The notes: a model not told the origin generated them from the letters alone. A stretch of 53,822 bases of DNA from Pseudoneurospora amorphoporcata (GCA_033297205.1 MU859283.1:1-53822); one strand, 5' to 3'; positions 20,197-32,310 are shown, counted from the stretch's first letter. Translations and numbers: made by a program.

Positions 20197-22395
20197 TCAA
20201 GCCCCCCTGGATGCTTGAAAGAACGATGCGTTTGGTCGAAGAGGAGCCGTGGCAGGGCCAGCATCGGGCATGTCCACATCCTGCATTCCGTTTCCTATCA
20301 GGCTATCGTCCATCGCACTTGATGGTCTCTCGGGAACGGGTGCTTCGATAGTCGGTCGCGGCGTGAGGGTAAATGGTTGTCGCTCATGTCGATCGAGAAA
20401 AACGTCTTCGGGGGGAGAGAAGGACCAGACCTATGATCATCATTCGTTAGCAGCCAAACAACATATCGCACCGGGATATCGCGATTGCTCACCTCCATAA
20501 CCGTCCTGCTGTTCCTCAGCGCCATTGCCACGCATTTCTCAGCCTCAAAGGCAACACGCCAAACAGCCTCTCCCTGAGAGATAAGCTCGCGGACAAGCTG
20601 GCCAGTCTTGAGATCCCAGACCTTAACCCGTCCATCACTACCACCACTGACAATCCGCGTGTCGTCAAACTGCAAGCTTGTGACGCTATTATCGTGAGCC
20701 GCAAGGCGATGGATAGGGCACATTTTTTCCAACGACCAGACTCTGACCGAGCCATCACTACCACCGGTGACGAGGGTGCCACCACGCATTTGCAGTTGTC
20801 CGACCAAAGACGTGTGACCTTGTAGAACCGCTTGGCATTCACTAGACTCGGTGTCAGCACAAGAGCATGTGAGTAGGGGGGCAAAAAAGGCGAGCAGTAT
20901 GACTTACCCAGTAGCGGCGTTCCAGATCCTCACGCTGGTGTCCAAGCTTCCGGTTGCCACACGGTAGCCATCAAAGGCGATTGCGTAAATCTGGCTGTAG
21001 TGACCCGAAAGTGTATGTAGGCAGCGGCCCTCCGAAATACTCCAGACCTTGGCGGTGGTGTCGTAACTTCCCGAAACAACAATGTCGCCATGGATCTCCA
21101 AACACCTCACACTAGCTTGGTGGCCGACGAGCACGTTTCGGCACACGCCGTTCCTGATGTCCCAGACTCGAAGGGTCGTATCCCTGGATCCGGAGATGGC
21201 AGTATTCGCGTCCGACATCTTGAGGCATCTGACAGTGGACGTATGTCCACGGAGAGTATGCATGCAGACACTGGGTACATGTGTCAGCAGGGTGTCCTGA
21301 TACTGGCTGGAAAGAAAACTGATCCAACTTACCCCGTCGTCAAATCCCACACACGAACATCTCTGTCACAGCCACCGCTGACCAAGACGTCGTCCCAAGG
21401 AACCATGGCCCAAACGCCCATCATGTGGCCCCTGAGTGTTCGTAGTTCGTTTCCTTCCGTGTCGAACACGTGGATCTTGGTGTTGTCGAGAGCTACAATG
21501 ATGTACTTTTTGGTAAGATGGAGACTGGTGACTACACCACCTTCCTGGGTAATGTTTTTCGTTATGTTGCGGCCCCCTGTCCTCCAGGCGGCGTCCACGA
21601 GATATCGTTGTTTGAAGTGCGACTTGTATGACCTGGGCCTCCGCAGGCTCAATGCGTCGTCGAAAGTAAGAGAGGTGGCGGGGGCGCTGTAGGGCTGGTA
21701 AAAGCTGCTCGTAGTGTCTGGCCGGAGGAAATTGGAGTACTGCATCGAAGTTTGTACCTCAGATAGCCTACGCTGATAGTCGTGCTTCAGACACAAGTTC
21801 TTCCATGTCATGTCGTCGCTCACTAGGTCCCGCCACCTGCGAGACACCTGAGAAGCTCTTGCAAGGTCCTTGGGGTCGTCGATAAATGACAGAATCTGAC
21901 TTGGGGTTAACAACCTGGCTGTACACTCGAGACGACAGAAGCGGAACTTACCCTTAAACACAACTCGTCGGGCAGGCTCATCATTGGGTCCTTTTTTAAA
22001 CGCGGGCTGACAAGTTGAAGAATAAAGCTCAGCTGTTGGCTGTTGCACATATTCACAATGTCCTCGAGTATTCGCTTTTTCTCCGTGGTGGTAGCCTTGA
22101 GGAAATTCTCCCGCATTATGGACAAGACTATGCTTTCATCCTCTTCCACGTTATTCCAGTCCGGCTGGGTTTGTGATGGGCCGGGAGATGCCGCTGGGGT
22201 GGGAGGTGGTGGCGGTGAGCCGGCTGAGAGTTGTTGATTGAAGTCGGCAGATGGGTTCATGCCTAATGGTGTTAGTGGTGGTTGTGGGCGATGTTGTTGC
22301 GCAAGTTTGGCGCTATGTGTGTTGAGCGACAACTCTTCCCCGAGGATACTGCCTCTCCTTTCAGAGATACTCTGATGCTTTCCGTACGGCGACAT
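20197..22395 (-). CDS. Cdc4/Pop1-type F-box WD40 protein (SCF substrate receptor), 650 aa
   Basis: Five exons: 22395-21952, 21895-21333, 21270-20908, 20841-20493 and 20430-20197; the introns are 56-66 nt. Total 650 residues. It recruits phosphorylated substrates to the SCF ubiquitin ligase in nucleus or cytosol. A Pro-rich N-terminus is followed by a helical segment (EKKRILEDIVNMCNSQQLSF) resembling the Cdc4/Fbw7 dimerisation region. The F-box (LPDELCLRILSFIDDP...ARASQVSRRWRDL) lies at about 141-185. Then come at least seven WD40 blades (for example TLRGHMMGVWAM...VSGGCDRDVRVWDL, GHTSTVRCLKMSD, SGSYDTTAKVWS) and a short Pro-rich tail. The F-box sequence fits the Cdc4/Pop1 group better than the sulphur-regulator Met30/SconB group, which is the main alternative. 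Confidence 0.92.
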
Positions 22396-24999
22396 GATGA
22401 CGATGTGCGTATGTCCCACGCTGTCTGTCGGAATGGCTGGTGGATCCTCGTATTTAATCGAGGGCGCAAGTCGTGATGCCCAGCCAACAGATGTATTGGG
22501 GCTCAGAAGCGGTACCGGGTCGTAGTCAGGACTTTTTGGAAATTAATTCGACTGCCTGACAAGTGGACTGTTGATATTCCAAGTTCGGCGGGAGTTGCAA
22601 TGTTGAGGTCGGTGGTTTACCGAGGGTAACGAGAGATGGATACACTAGTCGGCAATGTGGTTGGTGTGAATAACGAATCGGTTTGCGGCAACCCCTTTTT
22701 CGGCTCCTCGACACACGGAACAGGCAGTGCGTCGGTGTGCCTAACGGGTGTCCGTGAGACTAAGGCAAACAGAAATCGAGATTGAATATCGATTGTGATA
22801 GGAGTCGCACGGGTTGCAGTCGCGGAGGTCGGACGAAAGCAAGGCGGGTTGTTTGTTAGTGGAGAGTGGGCTGGGCCGCCAAGGTGTCTGAGCCTGGACG
22901 ACGACGACGACGACACGACGACGACAGGAGACGGTCGGATGAGATGATTGTAGTGTAGAGTCGGATGTTGGTGCGGGAGAAAGGGGAGTCGCCTGGACCA
23001 CTCTCTATCTCTTGGAACCGGGTCGTCGTTGAGGGAGGGTTGGGCAGGATAACAAGGGAGAAGCAACTTGATGATGGAGAGAGTCAAGAGGAGGACAATT
23101 GTGTGGTGTGTCCAAGGGGCCGCGCCTTGGGATTACTTCAGGTTGAGGTGGTGCGGCTGGCTTGTGTAAGGGGAAGCAGCGTGGATGGTGGATGCCCGGT
23201 GCAGTGCAAGATGGATGGCGGAACAGCGCAGGTCCAGTGCCCTGGCCGGGGCGGGTCGGGCGCTGGCTCCCAAGTGGAGCGCCTAGAGATAGTGTACATT
23301 GAGTGCTTGCTGGAAAGTGGTTCCTCCCCATCCGTTTTTCATGTCACTGCACCGTGCAAAGCCCGCCATGTTTGAGAATGACAGGGGTGTAGTACCCACT
23401 TCCTTATCTGGGAGGTCCTTGCCTACCGTGACCTAAGTACAACTCCGATGCCTGACTGCAACTGCACTTATACAATAATATAAGTTACGCGGGAGCTATG
23501 ATGTCTGCTTCTAGAGGTAGGTATGCATGTAATATGTTAGACTACCGCTTAACAATAATTCGTCCTTGCAACGCCCGGGTGCAGTGACCGAATCCCGGAG
23601 CCGAAGACGGCAACGATGAAAGAGGCGACGAAGGGTGCGGCATCATCTTGGTCAGACGGCGGCGGTACGTAATGGTACCCTTTTCCTTTTCCTCCAGGAA
23701 CAACCCGTGCGATTTGTCTCTGGAAAGAAGGGGTCCAAGTCGAGTCCAGACGTCCAAGACCCCCGGTCATTGCATTCTGCATGCAAAATCTGATACGTTA
23801 TGACCTCTTTTTCTCTCCCCACATTTCGTGTCCAGATGGCCAAGACGAGCCACTTTAGAGATCGCCTCCCTCTCGCCAGACTGGCACGGGACTAGGTGAA
23901 AAGCTGGAGAACACCGCTGCTGGAGACGTCTACACGTGTGTGAAAGCACAAGATCCCAAGGTGATGGTCTCAAACCAGCGGTAACCAATTCGAACCATCC
24001 AGCCTCCTCCAAGTATTGCCGAGGAAAAGAAAACCGAAAAACCCCATCATGGAAAAAAGATATCCATCGATAATCCACCGTCCAGTTGGCGACAACCTAC
24101 ACTCCTACACTACACTACTTTGCCCTTTTTTGCCTACCTATGGCGACATCCAGATTCATCCAGATCCGCGGGGAAGAGGAGATTCCCACGTTGACCATAT
24201 GACCAAGAAATGATCCTATGTTCGCCCATCAAACCCCATCGGACCCCATCTCCCCATCACCACAACCGCTACGTCCAATCGCCGCCAACCCCGATATATA
24301 TCCGTCTAGCAGTACACATGTGTTGTCCTGCGGGTTTCAAGGGGTTCAATTTGTTCTCAGGGGTCTAGAAGACTGTCGGGTGGTGGGGGTGGTAAGTAGG
24401 TATCGACATAGTATCTAACCCCTTATTAACCACTGTACACTACTTTATGTACTGTAGGATGGAATCTCGTCCTCTTTTTCTCGGGATTGAGATTGGTTTG
24501 CGGCAGGAACCCGTCCGCGTCAAGTATTCAACCTCTCTCCGTTGACCATTTCGTCGATATACGGAAGCCCAAATAGTTTAATACATAGTCGAATACGAAC
24601 GTGTACCGCTAGAGCCGCCGGGCCCCGGGCCAAGATGTATCAGATCCCACCCCCGTAGTCCGTAGAGTCCCGCCAAGCGAAGCTATGGCCCCGGCGGGTG
24701 GGCCCGGCGGTTCGGGCGGTTCGCCGCTGGTTTCGTCGACAACGACACCCGAGGCCAGCCACTCCCGAGCCCGAGGACAACGACACCTGGCGGCCGTAGA
24801 ACTCCGATAGTTCTGTCATCCCTCCGACCGTTGAGTTGTCGACGACTGGATTGGACCGTCTCACCGCCCTCGCCACCCTACCACCTTTACCGCCCTGCGG
24901 CGCTTTCCGTTCGTTCGTTCGTTCATTCGGGTATAGGACCCCGTTATCTGTATCAGATGTCGGTGAGGTGTCTACAATACCATTCAAGCTTGGGCAATT
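22396..24999. other. Gene-poor stretch upstream of the F-box gene
   Basis: Contains a CGACGACGA-type triplet tract (about 22898-22925) and a short TTCG repeat (24904-24923). Frames of up to 150 codons occur on both strands, but they are low complexity or without family resemblance. I see no gene I can support. Confidence 0.5.
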
Positions 25000-26752
25000 T
25001 CGATGCGCTAGTAGGCTTGATGGGATGTTCTGCCTGGACTGCTCCAGGCACAGCAGGCAACACTCCCTCAATGACCACTAACACGGAATGAGCCCCACAT
25101 TACTGACCTCAAACTTGAGTCACCCCACCTGAGCAGCGGAACCTCTGCATCTCTTCACCAAACATCAACTATCACCATCTTGAACTCTTGGTACCAACAT
25201 GCCTCTTCAGAGTGGGCTACCCAGAAACTGGGCCAAGCTACGCCGCATCGACAACACAAGCCCTCAGGGGCATCTCGATTAACTGACATGGGCGACTGCC
25301 TCTACCTTTCTCGTTGCGATGATTATAAACAGTCGATCCTCTCCTTCTCGTCCATGTTACCTGCTACCACGTTTGCGTCGGATTCCGCACTCCCTCTTCT
25401 TTCATTTCTCCAACTACGTAATTCTTTTTCCCGGCATGATTGAGAACTTCGCCTTTCCTATTCTTGTATCCTCTTGAACCTTCTATACCGAACAAGTTTT
25501 GCTTCTCGGTCTTCCCATCTCTTGTCTCGAATAATAGCGCATCAATTGTACTGGATCCAGCTTGCTTGTGTTTCCGGATCATGGGCCTTGGACTTTTCTC
25601 CACGTCCATTCTTGAACCTTCTGGGCAGTTCTCGCACGCCCGTCAAATCAAGGACCCGGAGAGTTTGGGCCAAATATCAATCCTGGCAGCCAAGTGTCTG
25701 GACTTAGTCCCAAACACTCACTCGAAATCATATAGTAAGTAACTGCTGTTCTCATTCAACAATTTCTTGAATGCAATATCTCACTCTCCAACCACAGCAG
25801 AGCCAACTCATTCTCGCCATCATCATAAGCAAACCTATCAAGAACTCGAGACAAACACCTCTCTCCGCTCAAGACATTCTAGGGGCTCTTCTGACCGACG
25901 AAGCGGATATGGACGAATAATTGCGACAGACGGGTATGAAGATGGAAGCCAGGACCGACAAAGTGCTCGGCCCGTTCGGTCTCATCCATCAAGGACAAGC
26001 CGCAGACCGCCGTCTCTAGAGCGACAAGACGCATTCGCTGATACAAGAACACGCAAGGACTGCCAAATCCAAAGACGTGACCTGGTCAGCAGCGGAAGAA
26101 CTTTGCGTGTCCGCCACCAGTTGAAGGGAGCCGGCACGCATGGACTCGTCATCATCAATGGCATCCTGATGCTTCAAGAGGAGGCAATGCTCCCAAGAAG
26201 GCTCGATGTCAGAGCTACGCAATCCCTAGGGAAACGAAGAAGGGGTGGACTACCGGAATGCGATGCGAAGAGAAGGAAGAGAGGTAGTGTCAGGAACTGC
26301 GGAAGTCTCGAGCAACCCTCCGTTTTCTCGTCTACGTGCGACGCTGCTGGAAACAGCAATTAACGACGACAGACGTCCGCAAGCAAGCTAAACGACAGCT
26401 TTCGAGGCTCGTGGGTGTGGAGGACTATATTGGCTTGTGCATGGCAAGCGGCGTTTACATGGTTCTCATTCAAACGGACTCTTTCTTTTTCTTGCCTTTT
26501 CTCCTGCACTTTGCACTTGACGAGCATTTCCACGGACTATGATACCCTACGCACCTGCTAGGCAGTTACAGCCCTTTGCACCAGAGCGCTTAGCATGGCA
26601 AGATCTCCTTATTATGAAATCAATACCTAATACCATCACTCGGGTTATATTGGCTTTCGTTTCCGCTGCCTTTTGCAACACTAGTGTCTTTGTTTTCCCA
26701 ATGTAACGGAGCTGTTCAACATCGGAAGGCTAACAGGCATTCATAGGAACAC
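25000..26752. other. No supported gene; possible relic near 25.8-26.4 kb
   Basis: A + strand frame at 25767-26363 is open but strongly basic and Ser/Arg-rich, typical of a shadow frame. Another + frame over the same bases has helical-looking segments (PLSAQDILGALLTDEADMDE, KVLGPFGLIHQGQAADRRL) separated by stop codons. It might be an old decayed gene, but no family could be recognised. Confidence 0.35.
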
Positions 26753-28290
26753 TCAACTTCTATCAACGCTAAAGCTTTGCGTTACAGTAATGGTCTTGAG
26801 ACTCCGCGGGTTGCTGTTCATCATACCCTGCTCTTCATCTCCCATTACCCGCCGTGTGCTGTCAGTACTGCTCTCCTGTTGGCTACGGTCATAATCGTCA
26901 AGCGTACCCATATCCGAATCCTCGTCGAGCCTTCGCTGCTGAGCTACCATTGTTGTCTTAGAAGGTTCGTTGACCCCTATCCGGACTTGCATGTGAAGAA
27001 AATCCTCCTCGTTCTTGTTCATGACGCTTGTCGCATTTGTGCTGTTCACTTGATTCAAGTTGCTCTGGCCCAAATGAAGGGGCCCTCCGCCGATTGTATG
27101 CAGTGCATACCCTGGCTGCTCCCTTGAACGGTCTGAGTGTTTGAGATATCCCGACGAGTGCGTGGATTGGGTTCGAACGCGTAGGTATATGCGCTTGTAT
27201 AGCGGGCGTAGAACAGGGATGCCGATGCAGATCAGGGTAATAGCTATCTCTGCCGCTGACCACACAATAAGAGGGACGGTGGTTTCTGTACGTGGAAGAG
27301 AACTGTCAGCTTTCTCCCGATGGGCCGCTCCAGGATTTTGCTTACTCAAATAATATGATGTGTATAGGCCTTCCACTTCGGTCATGCGCTTGATCCCAGC
27401 GGCGGCGGTACTAATCATCGTCAGTGGTTTTTCCGGTGGACATTCTGGGACAACAATGGCACTGACATTAGGCCGAGGCTCATGCTGCAGCCAATAGAGA
27501 TCTTTTCCTGCTTGGGCATCTGAAGATCCAAGATGATAATTCATGGAAATATTGCGAAAAAGAAGTCGGTAACGATGGTTGAAGCTACAAGTAAAAGGTT
27601 AGTCATTACCCAGATCTTCAAGTGTGCCCTACAACTCACCACATAGAAGATAGGATGTAGGCCGTGTATCTGTGCAGGCTCCCGAGATAGTCCTGTCGTA
27701 CACATAGTTGAAAGGGCGACAAGACAGCCAGAAGCATAGCAGCTGTGCTGTTGGACGAAAGTTAGCGTCGCCTGGAGTCAGTCGCTCACAGAACTTACCC
27801 TCGTTGAACAAGGGTGTTTACATACCAACAGATGCCAAGGACATCAAGATCATTGCTCCCCAGACAGCAACTTGATGTCATGTCTTGGTGACCAGTCGAA
27901 GGAGAAATGCCCCAAGAGAAGCTTTTGCGAGAGGCATGCCGACAAAGGACGCGGTTTGGCCGAGGCATTCGAACAGTCGAGCTTTCGTCGCTCTTGCGGA
28001 GTTTCCTATTTCTTCTTCGGTTTGGCCGAAGGCATAGAAGCTAGCATGCTGAATGAGGACGGTATAGATCAAGAGGAGGATCTGGATTGGAAACCAGGTA
28101 AGCTTCCGCAACATTCAGCTTGGGATTAGACTGAACTCACAAACGAGGCAACATAAATCCAGTCATCGATACCATAGGCGGCCAGGCAGACCACACGGGT
28201 ATAGACCCGGAGGATCACCAAGACAAAAACCAAGCCAACCATCATCCACATGATGGCCAAGGCCGTCGAGGCACCCTCGCTCATTGCCAT
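26753..28290 (-). pseudogene. Fungal rhodopsin-domain membrane protein interrupted by two TGA codons
   Basis: Six exons keep phase throughout: 28290-28141, 28081-27826, 27747-27640, 27584-27467, 27410-27346 and 27285-26753 (410 codons including stop). All introns have GT-AG ends; the one at 27411-27466 starts GTCAGT and has a CTGAC branch. Family motifs: LRVYTR then YGIDDWIYVASF, ECLGQTASFVGMPLAKASLG, FWLSCRPF, GIKRMTEVEGLYTS, and VPLIVWSAAEIAITLICIGI. The seven-helix architecture and a long hydrophilic C-terminal tail are normal. Two codons that are Trp in the family are TGA: LVTKT[TGA]HQVAVW (27878-27880) and FFAIFP[TGA]IIILDLQ (27541-27543). There is no frameshift. As written the protein would stop after about 120 residues, so this is a young pseudogene or null allele. 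Confidence 0.8.
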
Positions 28291-30435
28291 GCTGGTACCG
28301 ATGATTTGGGACTTTAGGATAGTCAAGAATGTCAATGGAAGTGGTACAAGTCAACAATTGATAACCACGGAACGTAATGTCATCAGCCAAATTCCCCAGG
28401 ATAGAGATGATCCAGAGTTGAGGTTCCATGGTCGCCTTCAAATAACCTTTAAAAACGGGCAGGGAACTGAGATCTGCCCTAGACTGGTGCCTGGGGTCTG
28501 ACCAAAGCCCAGCAGACAAGGGGGAAATGAGATCGAACTGTCATGGGTAAGATTTTGGACCGACGCACGATTCCTGGAGAGACGACGGTCTATCATCCCA
28601 ACTGGAACTCCGTTAGGTTTGTTCATGGTTGCGAATAGCAGCTCTGCCTGTGCCCGTCTCTCCTCCTTTGCTCAAGCACATGCATTGCAGGAGTGCGGGA
28701 TCTCGAGGCTTTCTTGCAAAACCACACCTTGACACTGCGCCATGAACAGATTCGGAAATTGCCGTCTTTATCATCGACGACAGTGGTCAAAGTAAGGTTG
28801 CCTGACCGACCACGATTGACTGTCGGCGCATGCAAACATGACTTATCCTTTCCCAAACGAGAGCCATGGACGGGAGCGAAGCAGTGTTTGCTAAAATATT
28901 TTGTCTACGAATACGGACGCTATCGGCAGTCGGACGGAAGAATATCACCGGAGGTTTGGAAAAAGCTGCTCACGCGAGGGTCCAGACCCAACCGGTGGCT
29001 TGCAGAGACATTGTTATTTGAATCTTGTGAGTGGGTGTCTAAGGAATGTTTCCATCAGCTAGGAATCTGATGATCTCTCACTTTTTGGCTAACAGGACGA
29101 GATGAAAAGAGTTTGTACTGTTGGAAAAGCAGTCACCTCGAAGCCCACATGTGCCAGATAACACGAGCAATAACATTAAACGGTCTAGCAGGGGCTCTAA
29201 CAGTAAGCCTGGAACTATACGATTGGTGTGTTCGCACATACTGCGCCAAACGCACCGATCAACTAGGTAGCCATCTACCTTACAACTCGCTACAAACAGT
29301 CGGGGGTTCTAGTCAGAGCTTCGAGCCCTATGGGGGAGACGTTTCACTTCGCGTTGCTACGCCAAGCGAGAAACCTGTGGCATCATTCTATGGCGGTGCA
29401 TTGAACCCTGTACAAAGCTTCGTACGGACACTGACTGGCGTCTTCGCGACCAGTAACGAGATGGGGAGAAGTTTCGTTTCATTGAAGGTTTGTGACCAGT
29501 GCCCATCTCTGGTCTGATGGCGAAGACTCTTCTCCGGCTGCATCTCGCCGATGAAGCGCAAAGGGTTGCGCTAAAATGAGGGAATGTGTAACGTCAAGAT
29601 GAACAAGGGCCGAGGTTTGGGTGGTGATGGTGGGAAGGAAAGGGGAAGAGCTCCAAAGAGAGATTTTGCTTTCTTTTTTCTTTCGCAGACAGGAAGCTCT
29701 CTTTATCGGTGTAAGGGGGGTTGTTTGTCGGTTGAAGGAGAGGAGTGATTTGTAGAGTATTGGTAGAAACCGGAGTTGCTGGTGGGTGGAAATGGAAGTA
29801 CTTTACTCGTCCCAGCTTGAGTGTTCAATTGGGAAAAGCCCCGCAGCAATCCGGCCGTTGAGGTTGTAGTAGGGTATAGGTACCTTACTTATGTATTACT
29901 TTCCCGAGTAGTTACTCCCGTGGCAAGCTGGTTGATGACGCAGCGTGCGGTAAGAGCCGCCCTGCCCTCGTCCTTCCCTATGTTACCCCCGGCTCTCGTG
30001 GACGTTGTACGTTCGAACCCGGTAGCTGTAAGTCCACGCTTTGTTTTTTCGCCCTTTTTCTTTTTCTTTTTGATTTTTTGGTGTCTCGCTTGCCAGGTCG
30101 CGTCTTCTTCTTTCTAGAAGTACGTGTTCTGTCGGACTTGATTCTCCCTAACCCCACCTCCCAGTTTCTTCCTTTTCCTCCTCGGGCCATCACCAACTTG
30201 TTTGTCGTCTTTGAAAAGCGCCAATTCAATTTGTTGCGAGTCCGTGTCCCGGGCCGCCATTCAAGGGGCCTTGCCCATTCACCGGCACTCCCTTCCGTTC
30301 CCTTCCGTTAGACAACACCAGAATCGAGCCCTTTCTTTCCGTTGTCGCCTTCTCCAGCCTCCAATAACAGAACGAACCACTTGATCATCGATGAAAAGAG
30401 ACACCCAAGTATGGAAGCCCAGTACTACTCGACGC
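28291..30435. other. No supported gene
   Basis: Several + strand frames of 75-134 codons occur (28693-29070, 29113-29517), without signal peptides, domains or splice partners that I can recognise. The interval 29.8-30.4 kb is pyrimidine-rich and looks like untranslated or flanking sequence. Confidence 0.5.
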
Positions 30436-31257
30436 TCACAAAGTAGGTATCCTCTTCCTCACCACCCTCCTCCCCACCACCTTCCCGCTCACTCCCTTCA
30501 CCACATCCCCCCCAGCATCCACCGGCACCGGCACTGCACCAAGCGTAGGGTCCGTAGCAGCCCTACTCCTCGCCCTGCCCCTTTCTGCCTCGCTCCCCTT
30601 CCCCATCACACCATTTACCCTCACCTTCTCTTTCTCTTTCTCTCCCTCCACCTTGACATCTCCAACCCCAACCCCAGGTCCAACCCCAGGTCCAGGACCA
30701 TCCATCCCATGCACCCCCCTACACTCCCCACACAACCCGCTCTTAACCTCCCACCTCCTCCTAAACTTGGGTTCCGTAGCTTTATATTCCGCGCATTGCA
30801 TCTCCTTCCCAATCATTCCCTCCCCACCACCACCACCCGCTTTCCCATTTGCACCCGCGGTGGCCAAAGCCAGCGCCCGGCTCTTGGCCAAATACCCCGG
30901 ACAATGTTCCCACCGCTGGTTTTCCTTGCCGGGGAGAGGGGTCCAGGATTTGTGGCCCTGGAGGGCGGAGGGCAGGCGGGGTTGGAAGCCCTTTTGGAAG
31001 TCCGAGTCTGTGTCATTGGTGGTGGTGGTGTTGCTTTCTGGGGAGTCTGAACAAGAAGAGGAAGAAGAGGTATTTGGTCGAGATGCACATGATGATGATG
31101 ATGATGATGATAAGGAGCGGTCACGGTCGGACGAGGCTGCCTCTGTGGAACTACTACTTGTTGTTGAAGGCTCGCGGACGTGAATGTGGTGTGGGCAGAC
31201 GAGGGTGTTGCGGTGGGGGCAGGCGCATTTGAAGATTGTTAGGACGCGGATGCACAT
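30436..31257 (-). CDS. Hypothetical protein with N-terminal Cys/His motif, 273 aa
   Basis: A single exon from ATG 31257-31255. The first 25 residues contain C-x8-C-x-C-x-H and then C-P-H-H (MCIRVLTIFKCACPHRNTL, VCPHH), a possible small metal-binding motif. Poly-Ser runs follow, from a TCA triplet tract (31088-31110). Further Cys pairs appear in a better-ordered middle (RWEHCPGYL, MQCAEYK, GLCGECRG). The C-terminus is Gly/Val-rich and basic. The pattern of short Cys-containing blocks separated by disordered sequence is common in lineage-specific ascomycete proteins. I do not recognise a named family and make no functional claim. Confidence 0.6.
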   Translation of the reverse strand: MCIRVLTIFKCACPHRNTLVCPHHIHVREPSTTSSSSTEAASSDRDRSLSSSSSSSCASRPNTSSSSSCSDSPESNTTTTNDTDSDFQKGFQPRLPSALQGHKSWTPLPGKENQRWEHCPGYLAKSRALALATAGANGKAGGGGGEGMIGKEMQCAEYKATEPKFRRRWEVKSGLCGECRGVHGMDGPGPGVGPGVGVGDVKVEGEKEKEKVRVNGVMGKGSEAERGRARSRAATDPTLGAVPVPVDAGGDVVKGVSGKVVGRRVVRKRIPTL

Positions 31258-31889
31258 TTTGGGACCTTTTTGCAGACACCGGGCGGGTCTGGTGGCTTTA
31301 TTTTTTGGTTTGTTTGTTTGAGGTTCAAATCTAGGTAGAGGCCGGAAATAGGTGGACTTGGTGGTGTCGGTTGTTTTGGGGGTCGATGGGTATTCTAGTT
31401 GATGTGAATTGGAGAGAAAACGAATTGGCTAGAAACTAAAAAGGTGAGACAGCTCATGTCGGCTGAAAATGGGCGCTCCTCCGGTGTTTCGAGAAAACCT
31501 TGGATATCGAGACCCGAACGAATAGGACCGTGAAACGTGCATTGCATGTTGTGGACAACGAGGTGGATACTCGGCTTGAAGCGAATCAGAAGGTCTGGAG
31601 AAAATGTCGAGGGCGCTTGTTTGCTTGTTTTTTTTTTTTTTTTTTTTTTTTTCAAGGCTCTTGAACTTGTATCGAAGACTCCGAAACACTTGGACGCAAA
31701 ATCACTTCTATATCACGGTCGTAAAACATCAACATCAAAGAGATCGGACGAACAAGATAGGTTTGGATGAATAGGAAGCAAAAACACCATGATCGACAAG
31801 GGTTAGGGTCCGCGAACATCACCAAGTAAACAAACCCCCTAAACTGATGTGGAGCTCAACGGGTTGGCTATCCCGGTTTACCTACCTGC
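31258..31889. other. Intergenic, no gene recognised
   Basis: Upstream region of the Cys/His hypothetical gene and 3' flank of the O-methyltransferase remnant. Apart from the T25 tract nothing stands out. Confidence 0.55.
31628..31652. repeat. T25 homopolymer
   Basis: 25 consecutive T on the + strand in the upstream region of the gene ending at 31257, with no coding context. Confidence 0.95.
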
Positions 31890-32310
31890 TCAAAGTTCCC
31901 TCGGGGCATGGCTCCCTCCAATCGACATGACACATTGATCCAATACTGCGGCGCCCAAGTCAGCCTCTCCCACTCGCTGCGGCAGCACCAGCTCGCAAAC
32001 CAGAACTCATGAATCGTGCGATATGGCTTCAGCCAACCGAGTGAGGATCTGAGTAGCCATCTCATCGCAATGATCATGGAGGATCATGCGCATCAAGTAG
32101 GCTTTGGCGCCTAAACCCCCGAACAATGTCAGTTGGCGACTTCCAAAACCCAAACGATACTTTGGCGGACATTGATGGGCGTGGTGCAACATACCTCTAA
32201 TAGGTTGTGGTCCCATAGAATCACAGGTCGTTCGAATCATGGTAATCTTTGGCAACATTGTTCAAGCTGCTCAGGAGAGCGTCAAACTCTTGTTTGGACG
32301 GTAGGGCCAT
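31890..32310 (-). pseudogene. O-methyltransferase remnant (central deletion and TGA)
   Basis: The minus strand starts with ATG 32310-32308 and a plausible N-terminus (MALPSKQEFDALLSSLNNVA, then KDYHDSNDL). This runs, out of frame, straight into the C-terminal part of a caffeate-type SAM-dependent O-methyltransferase: QPIRG, an intron-like GTATGT...GTTTAG, then AKAYLMRMILHDH and QILTRLAEAISHDS. After TGA (32007-32009) the same frame continues with VLVCELVLPQRVGEADLGAA and LDQCVMSIGG. In the family HDS is followed by Arg (HDSRVLICE), so the TGA probably replaced CGA. The central SAM-binding domain (VDVGGGxG) is missing. Such enzymes act in polyketide and other secondary metabolism. The remnant is non-functional. 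Confidence 0.7.

Noticed and set aside
22617..23087. 156-codon minus frame upstream of the F-box gene
   Set aside because: Pro/Ser/His-rich with triplet-derived Ser and Val runs and no family resemblance; likely leader or spacer.
25767..26363. 198-codon + strand frame
   Set aside because: Composition is Ser/Arg-rich and hydrophilic without motifs, and a neighbouring frame with stops looks more protein-like; not supported as a gene.
27346..27466. Apparent frameshift in the rhodopsin-domain gene
   Set aside because: An intron at 27411-27466 (GTCAGT donor, CTGAC branch, TTAG acceptor) restores the frame and the family motif, so only the two TGA codons remain as lesions.
28693..29517. Two + frames of 125 and 134 codons
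   Set aside because: No domain, no signal peptide, no conserved-looking core and no splice partner; not reported as genes.
30005..30030. GTTCGAA-containing stretch resembling a tRNA T-arm
   Set aside because: The flanks do not form the 5-bp T stem and no acceptor stem or anticodon arm is present; other TTCGA sites in the window fail the same test.
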